A DNA stretch of 64,000 nt from Chaetoderma sp. LZ-2023a (GCA_034401795.1 CM067360.1:121065430-121129429), one strand, 5' to 3'; shown: positions 43,599 through 56,640, numbered from the stretch's first letter. Translations and numbers: made by a program. The notes: a model not told the origin generated them from the sequence alone.

Positions 43599-43868
43599 AC
43601 AGTATAACCTGTTTGTAACGGGATGGGCATCATGTGGGATTATATGAAGGTGTCCTTTATAAACAGGTGACGATAAAATAATACATAATCTACAATCAAG
43701 GACAGTATAACCTGTCTAATAAAAGGCATCATGGGGGATCTGTATGAAAGAGTCCATTATATACAGGTGTCCTTTAAATGGAGGGTCAAATATTTTGGTT
43801 TATGATATTTGAACTGCTAAGTGGGTCCTTTATCTGGGGCTGGTCTCTATATAAAGGTATATTGTGTT
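43599..43868. repeat. pogo/Tigger-like MITE
   Basis: Starts TACAGTATAACCTGTTTG and ends GGTCTCTATATAAAGGTATATTGTG. Both resemble pogo-group (Tc1/mariner) termini, where one end reads CAGTA.AACCT.T..AA and the other GGTC.CT.TA.A.AGGT. An internal restart of the same end is at 43703 (CAGTATAACCTGTCTAA). It is non-coding. Confidence 0.45.
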
Positions 43869-44177
43869 AATAATGTAATGGCCTATTATTAACCCTTTCA
43901 CTGCTGATGTTTCCATTCCATTTAGTAACTGTACCTGCTGGGTGGTGTCCGCTTTCAATTAGATGTTGCTGGAAGCTGTTGCTATCAGACATAGCAAAAT
44001 CCCTCACCAACAGCATATCTGAAGTGGTCCAGTAAAATTCTGTTTCATATTATATTGAGCAGTATAATGGTTATTAACCTGCACAAGGGATACCATGTGT
44101 TACTGCAAGCTGTTGCTATCTAATAGAGCAACAGCCATCAGCACCACTGACTGAAGGCCTCGTAATGCATCATAATA

Positions 44178-44600
44178 TCTCCCTCGGTATATACGCTCAG
44201 TCATAGAGCTGCAAACTATAGTTTGGCAATGTGGTATAAAGTGAATCATACAGGTAAGCTGTTGGATATTTTGAAACTAATTTGACTTGAAGTTGTTGCT
44301 GCCATTAGGCAGTATCGACTTCCAGTCAAATTAGTTTCAAAATATTCAATGGGATGAGTATTATATAATAAAGAATCCTGAATGTAATGCATTGGCACAT
44401 ACATGACATCACACACTATTGCTTGAGGAGACAAATGGTGGTGATTACTGTTCAACATTTACGTGATATTACAAAGCATTTAATTGTGATACAGATAAGG
44501 GAATATGACAGGATATGGAATTAATACACCATAATCTATCCGTATAATAGAACATTTGAAATGTGATTAGCATCCCTTTAAACTAATTTGACGGTCATTT
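44178..44600 (+). repeat. MITE family H, 3' two-thirds
   Basis: Shares CTCGGTATATACGCTCAGTCATAGAG, TATAGTTTGGCAATGTGG, the TTGAATATTTTGAAAC hairpin, CATGACATCACACAC, TTGAGGAGACAAA and TTAGCATC.CTTTAA with 52220-52610 and, inverted, with 58555-58990. The internal hairpin (44252-44349) has CAGGTAAGCTG at its left edge. Non-coding. Confidence 0.8.
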
Positions 44601-44689
44601 AAATTAGTAAATCCTATATATATATATAATGGACACACATACAGACATTTTAATATACAAGCATGTCCATGATAATCTGTCTCAGTTTA

Positions 44690-46060
44690 CATCCCAGTTT
44701 TTTCGTGCTCGTGCGAGCTTTTATACCTCGGGTGTCCATGGATATCCCTGTCGTCTGTCAGCAATTGTGGCACGTTTTGCCATTTGTTGATCAATTACAA
44801 CTAAATTTGGGAGATATGTTCCCTTTGGCAATATCTATTAGGACTATGAAGATGAGGTGGCCACACCCACAAATAATCAAGTTATGAACCTTGTTATATT
44901 TTCACATTATTGATGCCTTATGGGGAAAATACTTTTGTGGCAATTTCATCATTTATCAAGTGATTAAAATCAAATTTGGCAGACATGTTCCTTTGTGCAA
45001 TATCTGTTAGGGCTATACATATGAAGTCGTCACGCCCTTAACCAAAGGCCATAATTCTGGTTCATTAAGGCATTTTTAGCGTACCTAGGAGAGCTTATAA
45101 TACAATCGCGATTTGTTTGTCTGTTATCTGTAGTCTGCCAACAATTGTGGCACGTTTTGCCATTTGTTGATGGATTAAAACCAACTTTGGCAGATATGTT
45201 CCATTTTGCAATATCTATTAGGGCTATGAAGATGAAGAGTCTATGCCCACAAATAGCAGGGTTATGCCCCTTGCTATATTTTCACAGTATTGGCGCCTAT
45301 GGGGAAAATATGTTTGTGGCACAATTCGCCATTTATCAACGGATTAAAATGAAATTTGGCAAATATGTACCTTTAGGCAATATCTATTGTGTCTATGAAG
45401 ATGAAGTGGCCCCGCTCACAAATAGCAGAGGTATGGCCCTTACTATATTTTCATAGTATTGAAGCCTATGGGGAAAATACGTTTGTTGCAAATTCTTCAT
45501 TTATTGATGTATTTCAACGAAATTTGGTAGATATGTTCCTTTAAGTAACATCTATTGGAGCTATGAATATGAAGTGGCCACGCCCTCAAACAAGGGCCAT
45601 AGCGCAGGTTCATTAAGGCGTTTAAAGTATTGAGCCCTATGGTGGTAATACGTTTTCGCCAATTGTTGATAGATTAAAACTATATTTAGCTTACAAGGTA
45701 AATTTCCTTCAGTCAAATATCTATTTGAACTATGGATATAAAAAGACTGCATCTTTAAACAAGGACCATAACTCTGGTTCATTAAGTCTTGAACTATTGG
45801 ATCCTATGGTGAAAATCCATTTGTTTCGTCAATTGTTGATAGATTAAAGCCAAATTTAGCACTGATATGCTTCTTCAGTCATATCTATTTAGACTGTGAA
45901 TATAAAGAGACTGCACCTTTAAACAAGGGCCATAACTCTGGTTCAGTAAGACTTTATTACATTTGTTTTGTCAATTGTTGATGGATTGAAAACAAATTTA
46001 GCAGATATTGTATGTTCCTTCAGGCCATATCTTTTAACAAATTTGGTGGATGATGTTGCT
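44690..46060 (+). repeat. Tandem-repeat element with ~168-bp unit
   Basis: The phrase GCAATATCTATTAGGGCTATGAA recurs at about 44829, 44999, 45211, 45377, 45547, 45716 and 45882, giving a period near 168 bp. Each unit has TTTGCCATTTGTTGAT, TGGATTAAAACCAA..TTGGCAGATATGTTCC, GAAGTGGCCACGCCC and CCTATGGGGAAAATACG. Two starts, GTGCGAGCTTTTATACC (44716) and GGAGAGCTTATAATAC (45090), recall the opening of the 3030-4535 element. The open frames over it are repeat artefacts. Confidence 0.75.
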
Positions 46061-46511
<451 letters not shown>

Positions 46512-46564
46512 TGATATATGTTTTTATCTAAGTGAATGTGGGTGAGGATTAAATATAGGTATTA

Positions 46565-46639
46565 CAAGTTAAAGGATAACTAATCCCATGTCTTGGTAGC
46601 TATTCAGGTGATCTAACACACGGGTCATAAACTATCCAG
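46565..46639 (+). repeat. MITE family H, 5' end (interrupted)
   Basis: GTTAAAGGATAACTAATC, TAGCTATTCAGGTGATCTAA and GGTCATAAACTAT match the 5' end of the uninterrupted inverted copy at 58555-59165. The MITE resumes at 52090 with CCAGGTAATTTTAAGC, so the foldback element between them is a later insertion. Confidence 0.8.
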
Positions 46640-46784
46640 AACAGCATCCAAAATAAAAAGCGAAAATCCAAATTCTTTTGGCTTAAAATTCAGTAAAACT
46701 AGCCATTAGGGTATCAATTTCTGAAATTTCGTACCTCTATCTAAAGACTTGAATTGCACTAATTTCCTTGTTGATGCGAGGAAA

Positions 46785-47285
46785 TTTCCTCATTTCGACA
46801 TTGATTTGAGGAAAGTTCCTCATGGCTGAGAATTAGGAAAATCAAGTCTCATTGAGGAAATTTCCTCATGGCTGAGAATTTGCAAAATCAAGTCTTGAGA
46901 AAATTTCCTCATGGCTGAGAATTTGCAAAATCAAGACTATTTGAGGAAATTTCCTCGCAGCCGAGAATTTGCCAAATGGAGTCACGTTGAGGAAATTTCC
47001 TCATGGCTGAGAATTTGCAAAATTGATATTTGAGAAAATTTCCTCATGGCTGAGAATTTGTAAATTCAAGTCTATTTGAGGAAATTTCCTCAAAACTGAG
47101 AATTTGTAAAATCGATATTTGAGGAAATTTCCTCGTGGCTGAGAATTTGCAAAATTGATATTTGAGAAAATTTCCTCATGGCTGAGAATTTGGAAAATCA
47201 AGTCTATTTGAGGAAATTTCCTCAAAACTGAGAATTTGTAAAATCGATATTTGAGGAAATTTCCTCGTGGCTGAGAATTTGGAAT
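46785..47285. repeat. Left palindrome array, about 12 units
   Basis: Units of 43-46 bp carry GAGGAAATTTCCTC or one-base variants separated by ATGGCTGAGAATTTGCAAAAT and CAAGTCTATTT. Two unit types alternate: a longer one with TCAAGTCTATTT and a shorter one with TCGATATTT. Confidence 0.9.
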
Positions 47286-47319
47286 GGTAGATTTTATTTT
47301 TTAAATTACTGTATTGTCA

Positions 47320-48387
47320 AACCCTACATGTATCTCCTCCTTAGCTTCTTGACAGATTTCACCCAAATTTGGCTAGAAGGATCCTATGGAGGTAGGGGCT
47401 AGAACAACTTTTCAGATTTTTGATTGGTCAATTTTTTTGGTGAGTCGTAGGTTTCATTAAAAAAAATTACCGGAAAGTGTCAAACCATATCTCCTCATTA
47501 ACCTTTTGACAGATTTCAACCTAATTTGGCTGAAAGGGCACTATGGGTGTGGACTTCCGAACCTGTATACAGAATTTCTATTTGTCAATTTTTTGGGTTA
47601 AGCTCTCAGATTTTATGAAAAATTTACTGCAAATTGTCAAAACGCCACTCCTCATTGACCGCTAGGCGGATTTCAATCTAGTTTGGTTGGACGGACCCTA
47701 TGGGTGTGGGTATCAGAATATATATACAGAATTTTAATTGGTCAATTTTTTTGGTGAAAATCTTGAATTCTATGACAAATTTACCGGAAATTGTTTAAAA
47801 CGCTACTCCTCATTAACTGCTCAGGAGATTTCAACCAGACCTGGATGGAAGGACCCTATGGTGGCAGGCTTCAGAAGATATACACAGAATTTTCATTGCT
47901 TAATTTTTTTGGCACCCATCTTGCCTGTTCCAAATGTTTTGTGAAATCAGTAGGACCCTAGGTAGGTAGGCTTCAGAACGTATATACAGAATTTTGATTG
48001 GTCAATCTGGCAGCCATTTTGAATTTTCCAGAAATACTTTACAATGCTAATCAACTGCCAGATTTCAACGAAACCTGGGTGGAATGATCCTATGGTGATC
48101 GACTTAAAGACTTCTAATGAGTGTTTTGATTGGGCATTTTTCTTGTTGGCCATCTTGGATTTTCAAAAAAATTTCCAGACGCCTTTAAATCGCTACCACT
48201 ACTACAACAGCTTGATATCAAACATATTTGGGTGGAATGACCCTATGATGATAGGCTTCAAGAAATCCAATGAGAATTTTGATTGGTCAATTTTCTTGTT
48301 GGCCATCTTGGATTTTCCGAAAATTATCCATCATGTCTATTTAAATGCTAATGGTTCAAATGCCACAGATCATTGGGCCTCTTGTTG
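47320..48387 (+). repeat. HINE-like tandem-repeat element, copy inside the foldback
   Basis: Six to seven diverged ~150-bp units (CTCCTCATTAACC.CTTGGCAGATTTC, AGAATTTTGATTGGTCAATTTT, CGGAAATTGTCAAA, GACCCTATGG) end with AAATGCTAATGGTTCAAATGCC and ATTGGGCCTCTTGTTGG. It is the same family as 3030-4535. Some short open frames over it are artefacts. Confidence 0.75.
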
Positions 48388-50129
48388 GTCATACCATTCA
48401 GGTTTATATGATATGTCAAAAAATTTCTCCAGTCATGAAGGCTCATAGTGACCTGGATAATTTGGCCACTACATGCATTACGAGTTTGGATGACATGGTT
48501 GTTCTGAAACTTATTGCACTACCAGATGCGCTGTCAAAATTATGCTGTTTATTTGACCCATTTGAAACCGAGAGAGCCCAAATACCAGAATGGCGGGAAT
48601 TCTGACCCTGCATGCACCTATTGTGTATAGGGTGACATTACATAAAAATGTTAACATGTATGTGTTGGGCCATTTTTCTGACCTTTCTGGTTATTGTATT
48701 TACACAGTGAGTCCAGAATATTGGCCTTTAGAATCTCAGTGTTATGCGATGTGTAATATATCAAAATTTTGATATTTTTGCTGTAAACTCAGGGTGGGCA
48801 TGTCCACCGCTGAAATGAACCGAGAGTTCAAGGGGTTAATGAAATGAAGCTGTGAAGCCTATGCATATACATATAAGCAACATGAATATAATTCACACCC
48901 CAAACACTAGAAAACTATTTTGGGAAACAATACATCCGCTGTTTATGTTACATGAGAAGCAGAACATAAAACAATACTCACGACTTTCATTGGAGTTGTC
49001 ATTATTAGTGGCCGTCTTTAAATATTTTGCATTTATGCTGAAGGTTTATATGTTTGAAATCATTATCCACCAAAGGCTTATCAGATGTCAATAAAATAGC
49101 ATAAGTGATTAATGCAATACAAAGATACAATTTGAATTATTAATTTTATGTGTTTTGAAAATGTTTCTTGTGTTTCCAAATCTGTGTAAATTGTGCATGT
49201 TATTCGGTTAAGGCTTTTTAGCTATGGGTATCGGCTTAATAAACCCACATTTCCCTTAGCCAGTCAGCTAGTTAGTTAGTCAGTCGCAAAAGCATATTCC
49301 GGACTGTATCTCAAAATCTACAGATCCAATTCAGCTCAAGTTTTAACACACCGAAGGAACTTGGCTTGTCAGAGCATTTCCAGTCTGGCTGTGATCCAGA
49401 TAAAATAACCTGTATCCAGATTGGGTAAAATTCTGAAATATTGATATCTCAGAAACTACTGGGTCAATTTGGCCCAAATCTTAACATAGTAAAGGGCGTG
49501 GCCAATACACTAGGATGATAGGATCCCACAACTTTGTGGGTGATATGAAATCCTGGAAAGCGGGAAAAATTAAAAAAATCTGGACCCCTCCGCTACGAGA
49601 TTCTATCGACCTTGTTTTATTTATACATTGTAAATAGTCGAGACTGTTAGAATTTTTATTAATTGTATATGTCAATACACCACAGAGATATATCAGCATC
49701 ATTAAGTGTTTGGTTTTTCTTGAACGTTTATATAGTGATAAAGAAATAATTGCATAAATTGCCCCACATTTCTTACCAATGATCTGGCCGGTGATATTAA
49801 GAATTCTTGTTGTGCAAGGTGGAAGATTTGTAAAACATCACAGAGATACATGCGCATGCAGTTGTGCATGCATGCACACATATATATATGTGGTTAATTT
49901 AATACAAAATTTCAGATCTATAGGATGATTGATAGCCTAAATATATTGATAGTACTCAGGGACAGACCTATCCATTCGCCAATTCGCTCTTGAGAATATA
50001 TAGTTTTCATGGTTGGCTAATAAAATGTCAAAATAGGCTAATTCACTGGCTAATGATTTCAAATGAGTAGGTCGGTCGCTGGTACTTCTTTTTCAAAATG
50101 GCGATCCATTTTGATATTTCAAGTTATTT
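48388..50129. other. Central part of the foldback, no recognised gene
   Basis: The longest + frame (48345-48605, including SDLDNLATTCITSLDDMVVLKLIALPDALSKLCCLFDP) is unrecognised. 49240-49600 contains repeat-like phrases (GTCAGCTAGTTAGTTAGTCAGTCGC; GGATCCCACAACTTTGTGGGTG; GATTCTATCGACC). 49850-49890 is a CATGCATG/TATATATG low-complexity tract. No transposase motif was found on either strand. Confidence 0.45.
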
Positions 50130-51960
50130 AAATTCTCAGCTATGAGGAAATTCCCTCAGAGATATCATTTTCAAATTGTCAGCAATGAAGAAATTTCCTC
50201 AATTTGACTTCATTTTGCAAATTCTGAGCCACGAGGAAATTTCCTCAAATTGACTCCATTTTGCAAATTCCCAGCCATGAGGAAATTTCCTCAAATCGAC
50301 AGCATTCTGTAAATTCTCAGCCACAATTTCCTCAACTTGACTACATTTTCCAAATTCTCAGCCACGAGGAAATTTCCTCGACTATAGACATAATTTTAAA
50401 AATTCTCAGCCATGAGGAAATATCCTAAACTAGACCTGATTTTCCAAATTCTCAGACACGAGGAAATTTCCTCAACTATAGACATAATTTTACAAATTCT
50501 CAGCCATGAGGAAATTTCCTCAGATAGACTTGATTTTGCAAATTGTCAGCCATGAGGAAAGTTCCTCAAATAGACTTGATTTTATAAATTCTCAGTTATG
50601 AGGAAATTTCCTCAAATAGACTTGATTTGGCAAATTCTCCGCCATGAGGAAATTTCCTCAACTAGATTAAATTTTGCAAATTCTCAGCCATGAGGAAATT
50701 TCCTCAAATAGAATCGATTTTACAAATTCTCAGTTATGAGGAAATTTCCTCAACTAGACTTGATTTTCCAAATTCTCAGCCATGAGGAAATTTCCTCAAA
50801 TATCGATTTTGCAAATTGTCAGTTATGAGGAAATTTCCTCAAATAGACTTGATTTTGCAAATTCTCAGCCATGAGGAAATTTCCTCAAATATCGATTTTG
50901 CAAATTCTCAGCCATGAGGAAATTTCCTCAACTAGACTTGATTTTGCAAATTTTCAGCCACGAGGAAATTTCCTCAAATATTGATTTTGCAAAATCTCAG
51001 CCATGAGGAAATTTCTTCAAATAGACTTGATTTTGCAAATTCTCAGCCATAAGGAAATTTTCTCAAATAGACTTGATTTTCCAAATTCTCAGCCATGAGG
51101 AAATTTCCTCAAATAGAATCGATTTTACAAATTCTCAGTTATGAGGAAATTTCCTCAAATAGATTTAATTTTGCAAATTCTCAGCCATGAGGAAATTTCT
51201 TCAAATATCTATTTTGAGATTTCTCAGCCATGAGGAAATTTCCTCAACTGGACTTGATTTTCCAAATTCTCAGCCATGAGGAAACTTCCTCAAATATCGA
51301 TTTTTGCAAATTGTCAGTTAATGAGGAAATTTCCTCAAATAGACTTGATTTTGCAAATTCTCAGCCATGAGGAAATTTCCTCAAATATCGATTTTGCAAA
51401 TTCTCAGCCATGAGGAAATTTCCTCAACTAGACTTGATTTTCCAAATTTTCAGCCACGAGGAAATTTCCTCAAATATTGATTTTGCAAAATCTCAGCCAT
51501 GAGGAAATTTCCTCAAATAGACTTGATTTTGCAAATTCTCCCCCATGAGGATATTTCCTCAAATATTGATTTTACAAATTCTCAGTTATGAGGAAGTTTC
51601 CTCAAATAGACTTGATTTTCCACATTCTCAGCCATGAGGAAATTTCCTCAAATATTGATTTTGCAAATTCTCAGCCATGAGGAAATTTCCTCAAATAGAC
51701 TTGATTTTACAAATTCTCAGTTATGAGGAAATTTCCTCAACTTGACTCCATTTGGCAAATTCTCAGCCACGAGGAAATTTCCTCAAATAGTCTTGATTTT
51801 GCAAATTCTCAGCCATGAGGAAATTTCCTCAAGACTTGATTTTGCAAATTCTCAGCCATGAGGAAATTTCCTCAAAGAGTCTTGATTTTCCTAATTCTCA
51901 GCCATGAGGAACTTTCCTCAAATCAATGTCGAAATGAGGAAATTTCCTCGCATCAACACT
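50130..51960. repeat. Right palindrome array, about 41 units
   Basis: Units alternate between about 46 bp (GAGGAAATTTCCTC, AAATAGACTTGATTTTGC, AAATTCTCAGCCAT) and about 43 bp (…AAATATCGATTTTGC…). Each holds the decamer GGAAATTTCC, which fits the kappaB consensus. It is the inverted and longer counterpart of 46785-47285. No coding potential. Confidence 0.92.
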
Positions 51961-52089
51961 GAAATTAGTGGAATTCAAGTCTTTAGAGGGACGAAATATC
52001 AGAAATTGATACCCTAATGGCTAAGTTTTACTGAATTTTAAGCCAAAAAATGGGAATTTGGATTTTCCCTTTTTATTTTGGATGCTGTT

Positions 52090-52620
52090 CCAGGTAATTT
52101 TAAGCTTTTTATCACGCCGCTAAGGAAAGATATTCAGGATTTAGTAGTTAAATTTTGGTACATTTCTACACCCTATGATGGGTGTCATGATTTACTTTTC
52201 AACCAATCAGAAAAACCCTAGTATGTCTGCCTCGGTATATACGCTCAGTCATAGAGGCGCCAGCTATAGTTTGGCAATGTGGTATAAAAGCAATCCTACA
52301 GGTAAGCTGTTGAATATTTTGAAACTAATTTGATTGGATTCCAATCAAATTAGTTTCAAAATATTCAATGGGATGAGCATTACATAATAAAGAATGTGAT
52401 GCTTTGGAGCTTACATGACATCACACACAATAGCTTGAGGAGACAAAATGGTGTCGATCACTGTTCAACATTTACTCGATATTACAAAACAGATAATTGC
52501 GATACAGATCAGGTAATGTGACAGGATATGAATGATATGGAATCTATAAACCATATTCTATCGGTGCAATACAACATTTGAGATGAGATTAGCATCGCTT
52601 TAAGGAATCGATTCTAATCC
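52090..52620 (+). repeat. MITE family H, main part (after the foldback insertion)
   Basis: CCAGGTAATTTTAAGC..., TTTATCACGCCGCTAAGG, GATTTACTTTTCAACCAATCAGAAAAACCCTAG, the hairpin at 52298-52369 with CAGGTAAGCTG, ACATGACATCACACAC and GAGATTAGCATCGCTTTAA. Together with 46565-46639 it makes a complete ~600-bp copy. Confidence 0.85.
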
Positions 52621-52639
52621 ATTAACGGTCAATATTTGT

Positions 52640-53060
52640 CCTGGAAGTTTACATTTTGTTAGTTGTCAAGAGACTATTTTTTTAATTTATCACTGGAATA
52701 ACTTGCTCACTCATTCACCCAGACATTACAGTAGTGAATTTTCAAAAAATGTTTTCTGGCATGGTTCTGACAGGGTCTTGTTTTGATTATGAACCTTGAC
52801 TGTTCAAGGGGTTAGCATTTCATGGCAAAGCCGGCGAAAACTGGCCTCTGCTGTGGTCTTGATTAGTGGCCATATCCAGGCCAAGAGAAGATATTTTTGA
52901 AAATTTACAACTGCAGTGACTGGCTCAATAATAGAGCCACTCGATCTACTGGTAAAATTGATAAAATAATCTGTTGACCAGCATTTTATAAACATTCCCT
53001 AAATAAATATTTAGATTTTCTTGACCAAATTAGCCATTAAAGTGTGAAGCAAACTTATTG
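52640..53060. repeat. Two adjacent degenerate palindromic MITEs (piggyBac-like family)
   Basis: 52660-52755 has AGAGACTATTTTTTTAATTTATCACTGGAATAACTTGC and its inverted arm. 52800-53045 has GGGGTTAGCATTTCATGGC, CCAGGCCAAGAGAAGATATTTTTG, TTTACAACTGCAGTGACTGGC and TTGACCAAATTAGCCATTAAAG. Both are the family of 53336-53567 in older form. 53061-53110 is a half hairpin of MITE family H type. Confidence 0.65.
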
Positions 53061-53335
53061 TTTGGCAGTAACAGCTTCCAGTCAAACAAATTTCAAAATA
53101 TTTAACAGATTGCATGCATTATTGTCTTGACATAGCATATGCTGAATCTCCACAGTTCAAGGTAACTTTCCATGATGAGAAAATATAGTACAGCTTAAAA
53201 ATACCTTCACTTGTTTCCAAAAGATAAATAGCATAATGCGTTTATCATTTTCTAAAAACGCGTTTATGTTTTTGATGTGACGGGACAAATTATATTTATG
53301 TGAAATTTTTATTTCTATCGTGTTTAGCGTTTTAA

Positions 53336-53567
53336 CCCTTTTATGGTCATACCAGCCAAAACTGACCTCTGCTATGGTCTTGTGGAATGTCCATTTACAG
53401 GCCAAGCGAATAGAATTCTTGAAAATTTACCACTGGAATGACTGGCTCGATAACCGAGCCAGTCATTCCAGTGACAAATTTTCTAAAATTGTATTCTCTT
53501 GGCCTGTAAATGGACATTCAATGAGAAAATATTCAAATTTTCCTGACAAAATTTGACCATTAAAAGG
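53336..53567. repeat. piggyBac-like palindromic MITE with TTAA duplications (best copy)
   Basis: 232 bp between TTAA at 53332-53335 and TTAA at 53568-53571. The ends are CCCTTTTATGGTCA and TGACCATTAAAAGG. The centre is a near-perfect ~60-bp palindrome (TTTACCACTGGAATGACTGGC then GATAACCGAGCC and its inverse). TTAA target sites and CCCTTT ends are piggyBac-family traits. No coding. Confidence 0.8.
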
Positions 53568-53571
53568 TTAA

Positions 53572-54097
53572 ATCTGAACGCGTCTATATGTAGTATTAGG
53601 TTATACTTCGCATTGCAAGGATCATCTGAGATCAGACTTGTCAGACCGCGGCGGACTGACATAACTCTTCTATAATGCCGTACGGTTCAAAACCTCCGTA
53701 ATGAGGTATCTAGTACTTTTACAACAGAAAATGTGGGTAGATGAGAAAATATTGTGTTGTTAATATTTTATCAAATGCTGTTACATATGTTAAAATATTA
53801 ACAGGAATTTGTTGTTCCTCACTAGTTTTAGCTGTTGATACGAGGACGGGGATAACTTTGCTGTAATTTTGTACGCAATGTTTATGTACTTAGTAAGAAT
53901 AACTCATAAACTGGCATCTTTCCTCAAAATGGCCGAAATGTAGAGATCACAATTCATTCGCCTCGTTTGCTAAATGGGCACAGTTTAGTAGTCTTGATCG
54001 GCTCGATAGTCATATTGTGTGACTGACACAAAAACACTGTAGTATGTATGATACATGAACGCATTTGTCATGCATGTTAACCCGTGCACGTGCTCTG
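53572..54097. other. Unassigned sequence
   Basis: No gene or repeat is recognised. It is AT-rich intron sequence. Confidence 0.4.
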
Positions 54098-54490
54098 AAT
54101 AGACCTTTCCACTGTATCCACCCATCATACATGTATGACATCACAATCAACTACGTGACGTGTAGAATGACATCATAATGAATGACATAGATAAGTACTT
54201 CACGAACGCATGTTTGAAGACGGACTATGCACTGTTGTACGAATTGTAGGTCTTTACTATTTAATAAATATTCTGTTGAATATTTTGAAACTAATTTGAC
54301 TGGGCGCTGTTGCTGCCATAGGCAGCAACAGCGCCCAGTCAAATTAGCTACAAAATATTCAACAGCTTACCTGTAGAGTTTTCAGGAAATTGATAATTAG
54401 GGTATTCGGGGATCGATCAATCCCAACACGGCGAAGTGTGGGTGGAGCCTAGCTAGAGGTGGACGGGGCATAGCTAAAGCTGAAAAGATC
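54098..54490. repeat. MITE family T with perfect hairpin
   Basis: Ends ACCTTTCCACTGTATCCA and GGGGCATAGCTAAAG...AAAAGATCC. It contains GTTGTACGAATTGTA, TTTAATAAATATTCTG and a hairpin at 54273-54366 (TTGAATATTTTGAAAC, TTGACTGGGCGCTGTTGCTGCC and inverse). Related copies are at 55634-55984, 56839-57225 and, partial, 13560-13740. Confidence 0.8.
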
Positions 54491-55633
54491 CATTGATCCA
54501 AAGCATATATGTTACTTCAGGAGTCGGTCATCACTTACCGTTACAAAGGAGAGTTGTACGATTACATGATTTAAATGTCTGTTTCTTTTACCAGGAGAAG
54601 TAAATAATCAATTCAGATCTTAATGGAGAAATTTCTCCACACAGCACTAATCACTTTAAAAAATCTCCATGCAGCACTATTCACTTTAAAAATACATACA
54701 TTCCTTTGATGCTGTGTGGAGATCACAGTTCCTGGTATATTAGTCAGGGAACCAAGCTAATCTCCACATAATAAGTGTTGTTCCCTCGTGACTCTGTGTG
54801 GCGACTTCAAATTGAAACCCAACTCGGCAAGTCATACCCCAGTCAATGTGTCAATTTGATAATTCTTAAATAAGTCCCAGCTTTCGTCATGGATGCAAGT
54901 TTACTCTGGTGTTACATAAAATTCTAAATGACATTGAATTATAATGTGTCATGCAAAAAAATATCGCAGATCGCTTTTATAAAAAACGGGAACTATTATG
55001 ATAGATTGGAATGGGTCAAATTGACAAAAGAAAGATAACTTTTCCCAGAAAATTGCACAATTAACAGGAAGCTGATATGTTATATTTACATTATACGACT
55101 ACATGTAGTCTGTGAAAAAGTTTAAATAGCATTCATCAGGTCATTCTGGTTTGATAAAAACTTTACTCCTATCACCCACAAAATTTCCCATGTATTTTAC
55201 TGGCACTTGATGGTGGGCCATTGACCCCACAAAATTTCTCGGTAAAACCCCTATCTTTCTCAAGCTCTACGCGTCATGAATACACCACACAGCGCATTCA
55301 AATTTTAAACGGAGCAAAGATCTTTCTAAACGTGTAGACTGTTTTTTTGTCTAGCGTATTCACGTTTATTATAAAATGCATTCCAATATTTGGACGCGTT
55401 CAGAATCTTTAGGCATTTCAATTCAGAAGTATTTTTGTCCCGTTTCTTTCCCGCTTTTGTTTCGCTTTTGTTACATTTTTGTTCTGGAAGCATGTTCTGT
55501 TAATTTAGAACTAAATCGATTGAATTCTAATTGACAACCTGAGTGAGGCGAAATCTGTAATTATCGTAATCATATAGATACATGAAAAAACAAGTGTGAC
55601 TATTGTTCCGACAATGATCACTTTATCAGAATT
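54491..55633. other. Unassigned intron sequence
   Basis: 54610-54800 repeats TCTCCACACAGCAC...TCACTTTAAAAA twice, with an inverse GCTGTGTGGAGAT, forming a small inverted repeat. The rest has no recognised feature. Confidence 0.45.
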
Positions 55634-56196
<563 letters not shown>

Positions 56197-56640
56197 TGTT
56201 TCTCGTTCTTTGAAGCTTGGTTTCCTATCTGCCAACTTTAGGACTTGTATCAAATATACATTAAGCTGTTGAATGTTTTGAAACTCATTTGACTGGAAGC
56301 AGTAAAAAGAATCAAAGTATTTCCTAATTAGATGTCCATTTGCTGGCCAAGAGAATTCTAACAAGCCAGTCATTTCAGTGGTAAATTTTCAAAAATTGTA
56401 TTCTCTTGGGCTGTAAATGGACATTCCACAAGACCATAACAGAGGCCGGATTTGGCCAGCTTGACCATTGAAGGGTTACATTTTTTCGAAGTATTTTTTA
56501 ACATTTACCACTGGAATGCTGAACTCGATAACCGAGCCAGTTAATCGAGTGGTAAATTTCCAAAAATACTCATCCTTTGCCCTGCAAATGGATATTCACT
56601 AAGAAAATATTTTTAATTTCTGTGACAAATCTGTGTATTA
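56197..56640. repeat. 3' flank of the zinc-finger gene: MITE fragments
   Basis: 56261-56297 is a half hairpin (CTGTTGAATGTTTTGAAAC). 56300-56476 is a palindromic piggyBac-like MITE with one arm truncated (TTTCAGTGGTAAATTTTC, GGCTGTAAATGGACATTCC, TTGACCATTGAAGGGTTA). 56490-56640 is a second copy (TTTACCACTGGAATGCTGAACTCGATAACC). If this is 3' UTR, the transcript would contain long hairpins. Confidence 0.65.

Larger units (their letters stand above)
46640..52089. mobile_element. 5.45-kb foldback element with palindrome-array arms
   Basis: The terminal sequence AACAGCATCCAAAATAAAAAG at 46640 is repeated inverted at 52089 (TTTTTATTTTGGATGCTGTT). The inverted similarity continues about 190 bp (GGCTTAAAATTCAGTAAAACT, CATTAGGGTATCAATTTC, AAAGACTTGAATT, GTTGATGCGAGG) and then merges into arrays of GAGGAAATTTCCTC: about 12 copies on the left and 41 on the right. 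The flanks share up to five bases (TCCAG), a candidate target duplication; the exact length (2-5) is ambiguous. No transposase is visible inside, so it is non-autonomous or of an unknown type. Confidence 0.8.

Noticed and set aside
46785-51960. CRISPR array
   Set aside because: Palindromic repeats with short spacing occur, but spacers are themselves repeated, the genome is animal and no cas gene is present.
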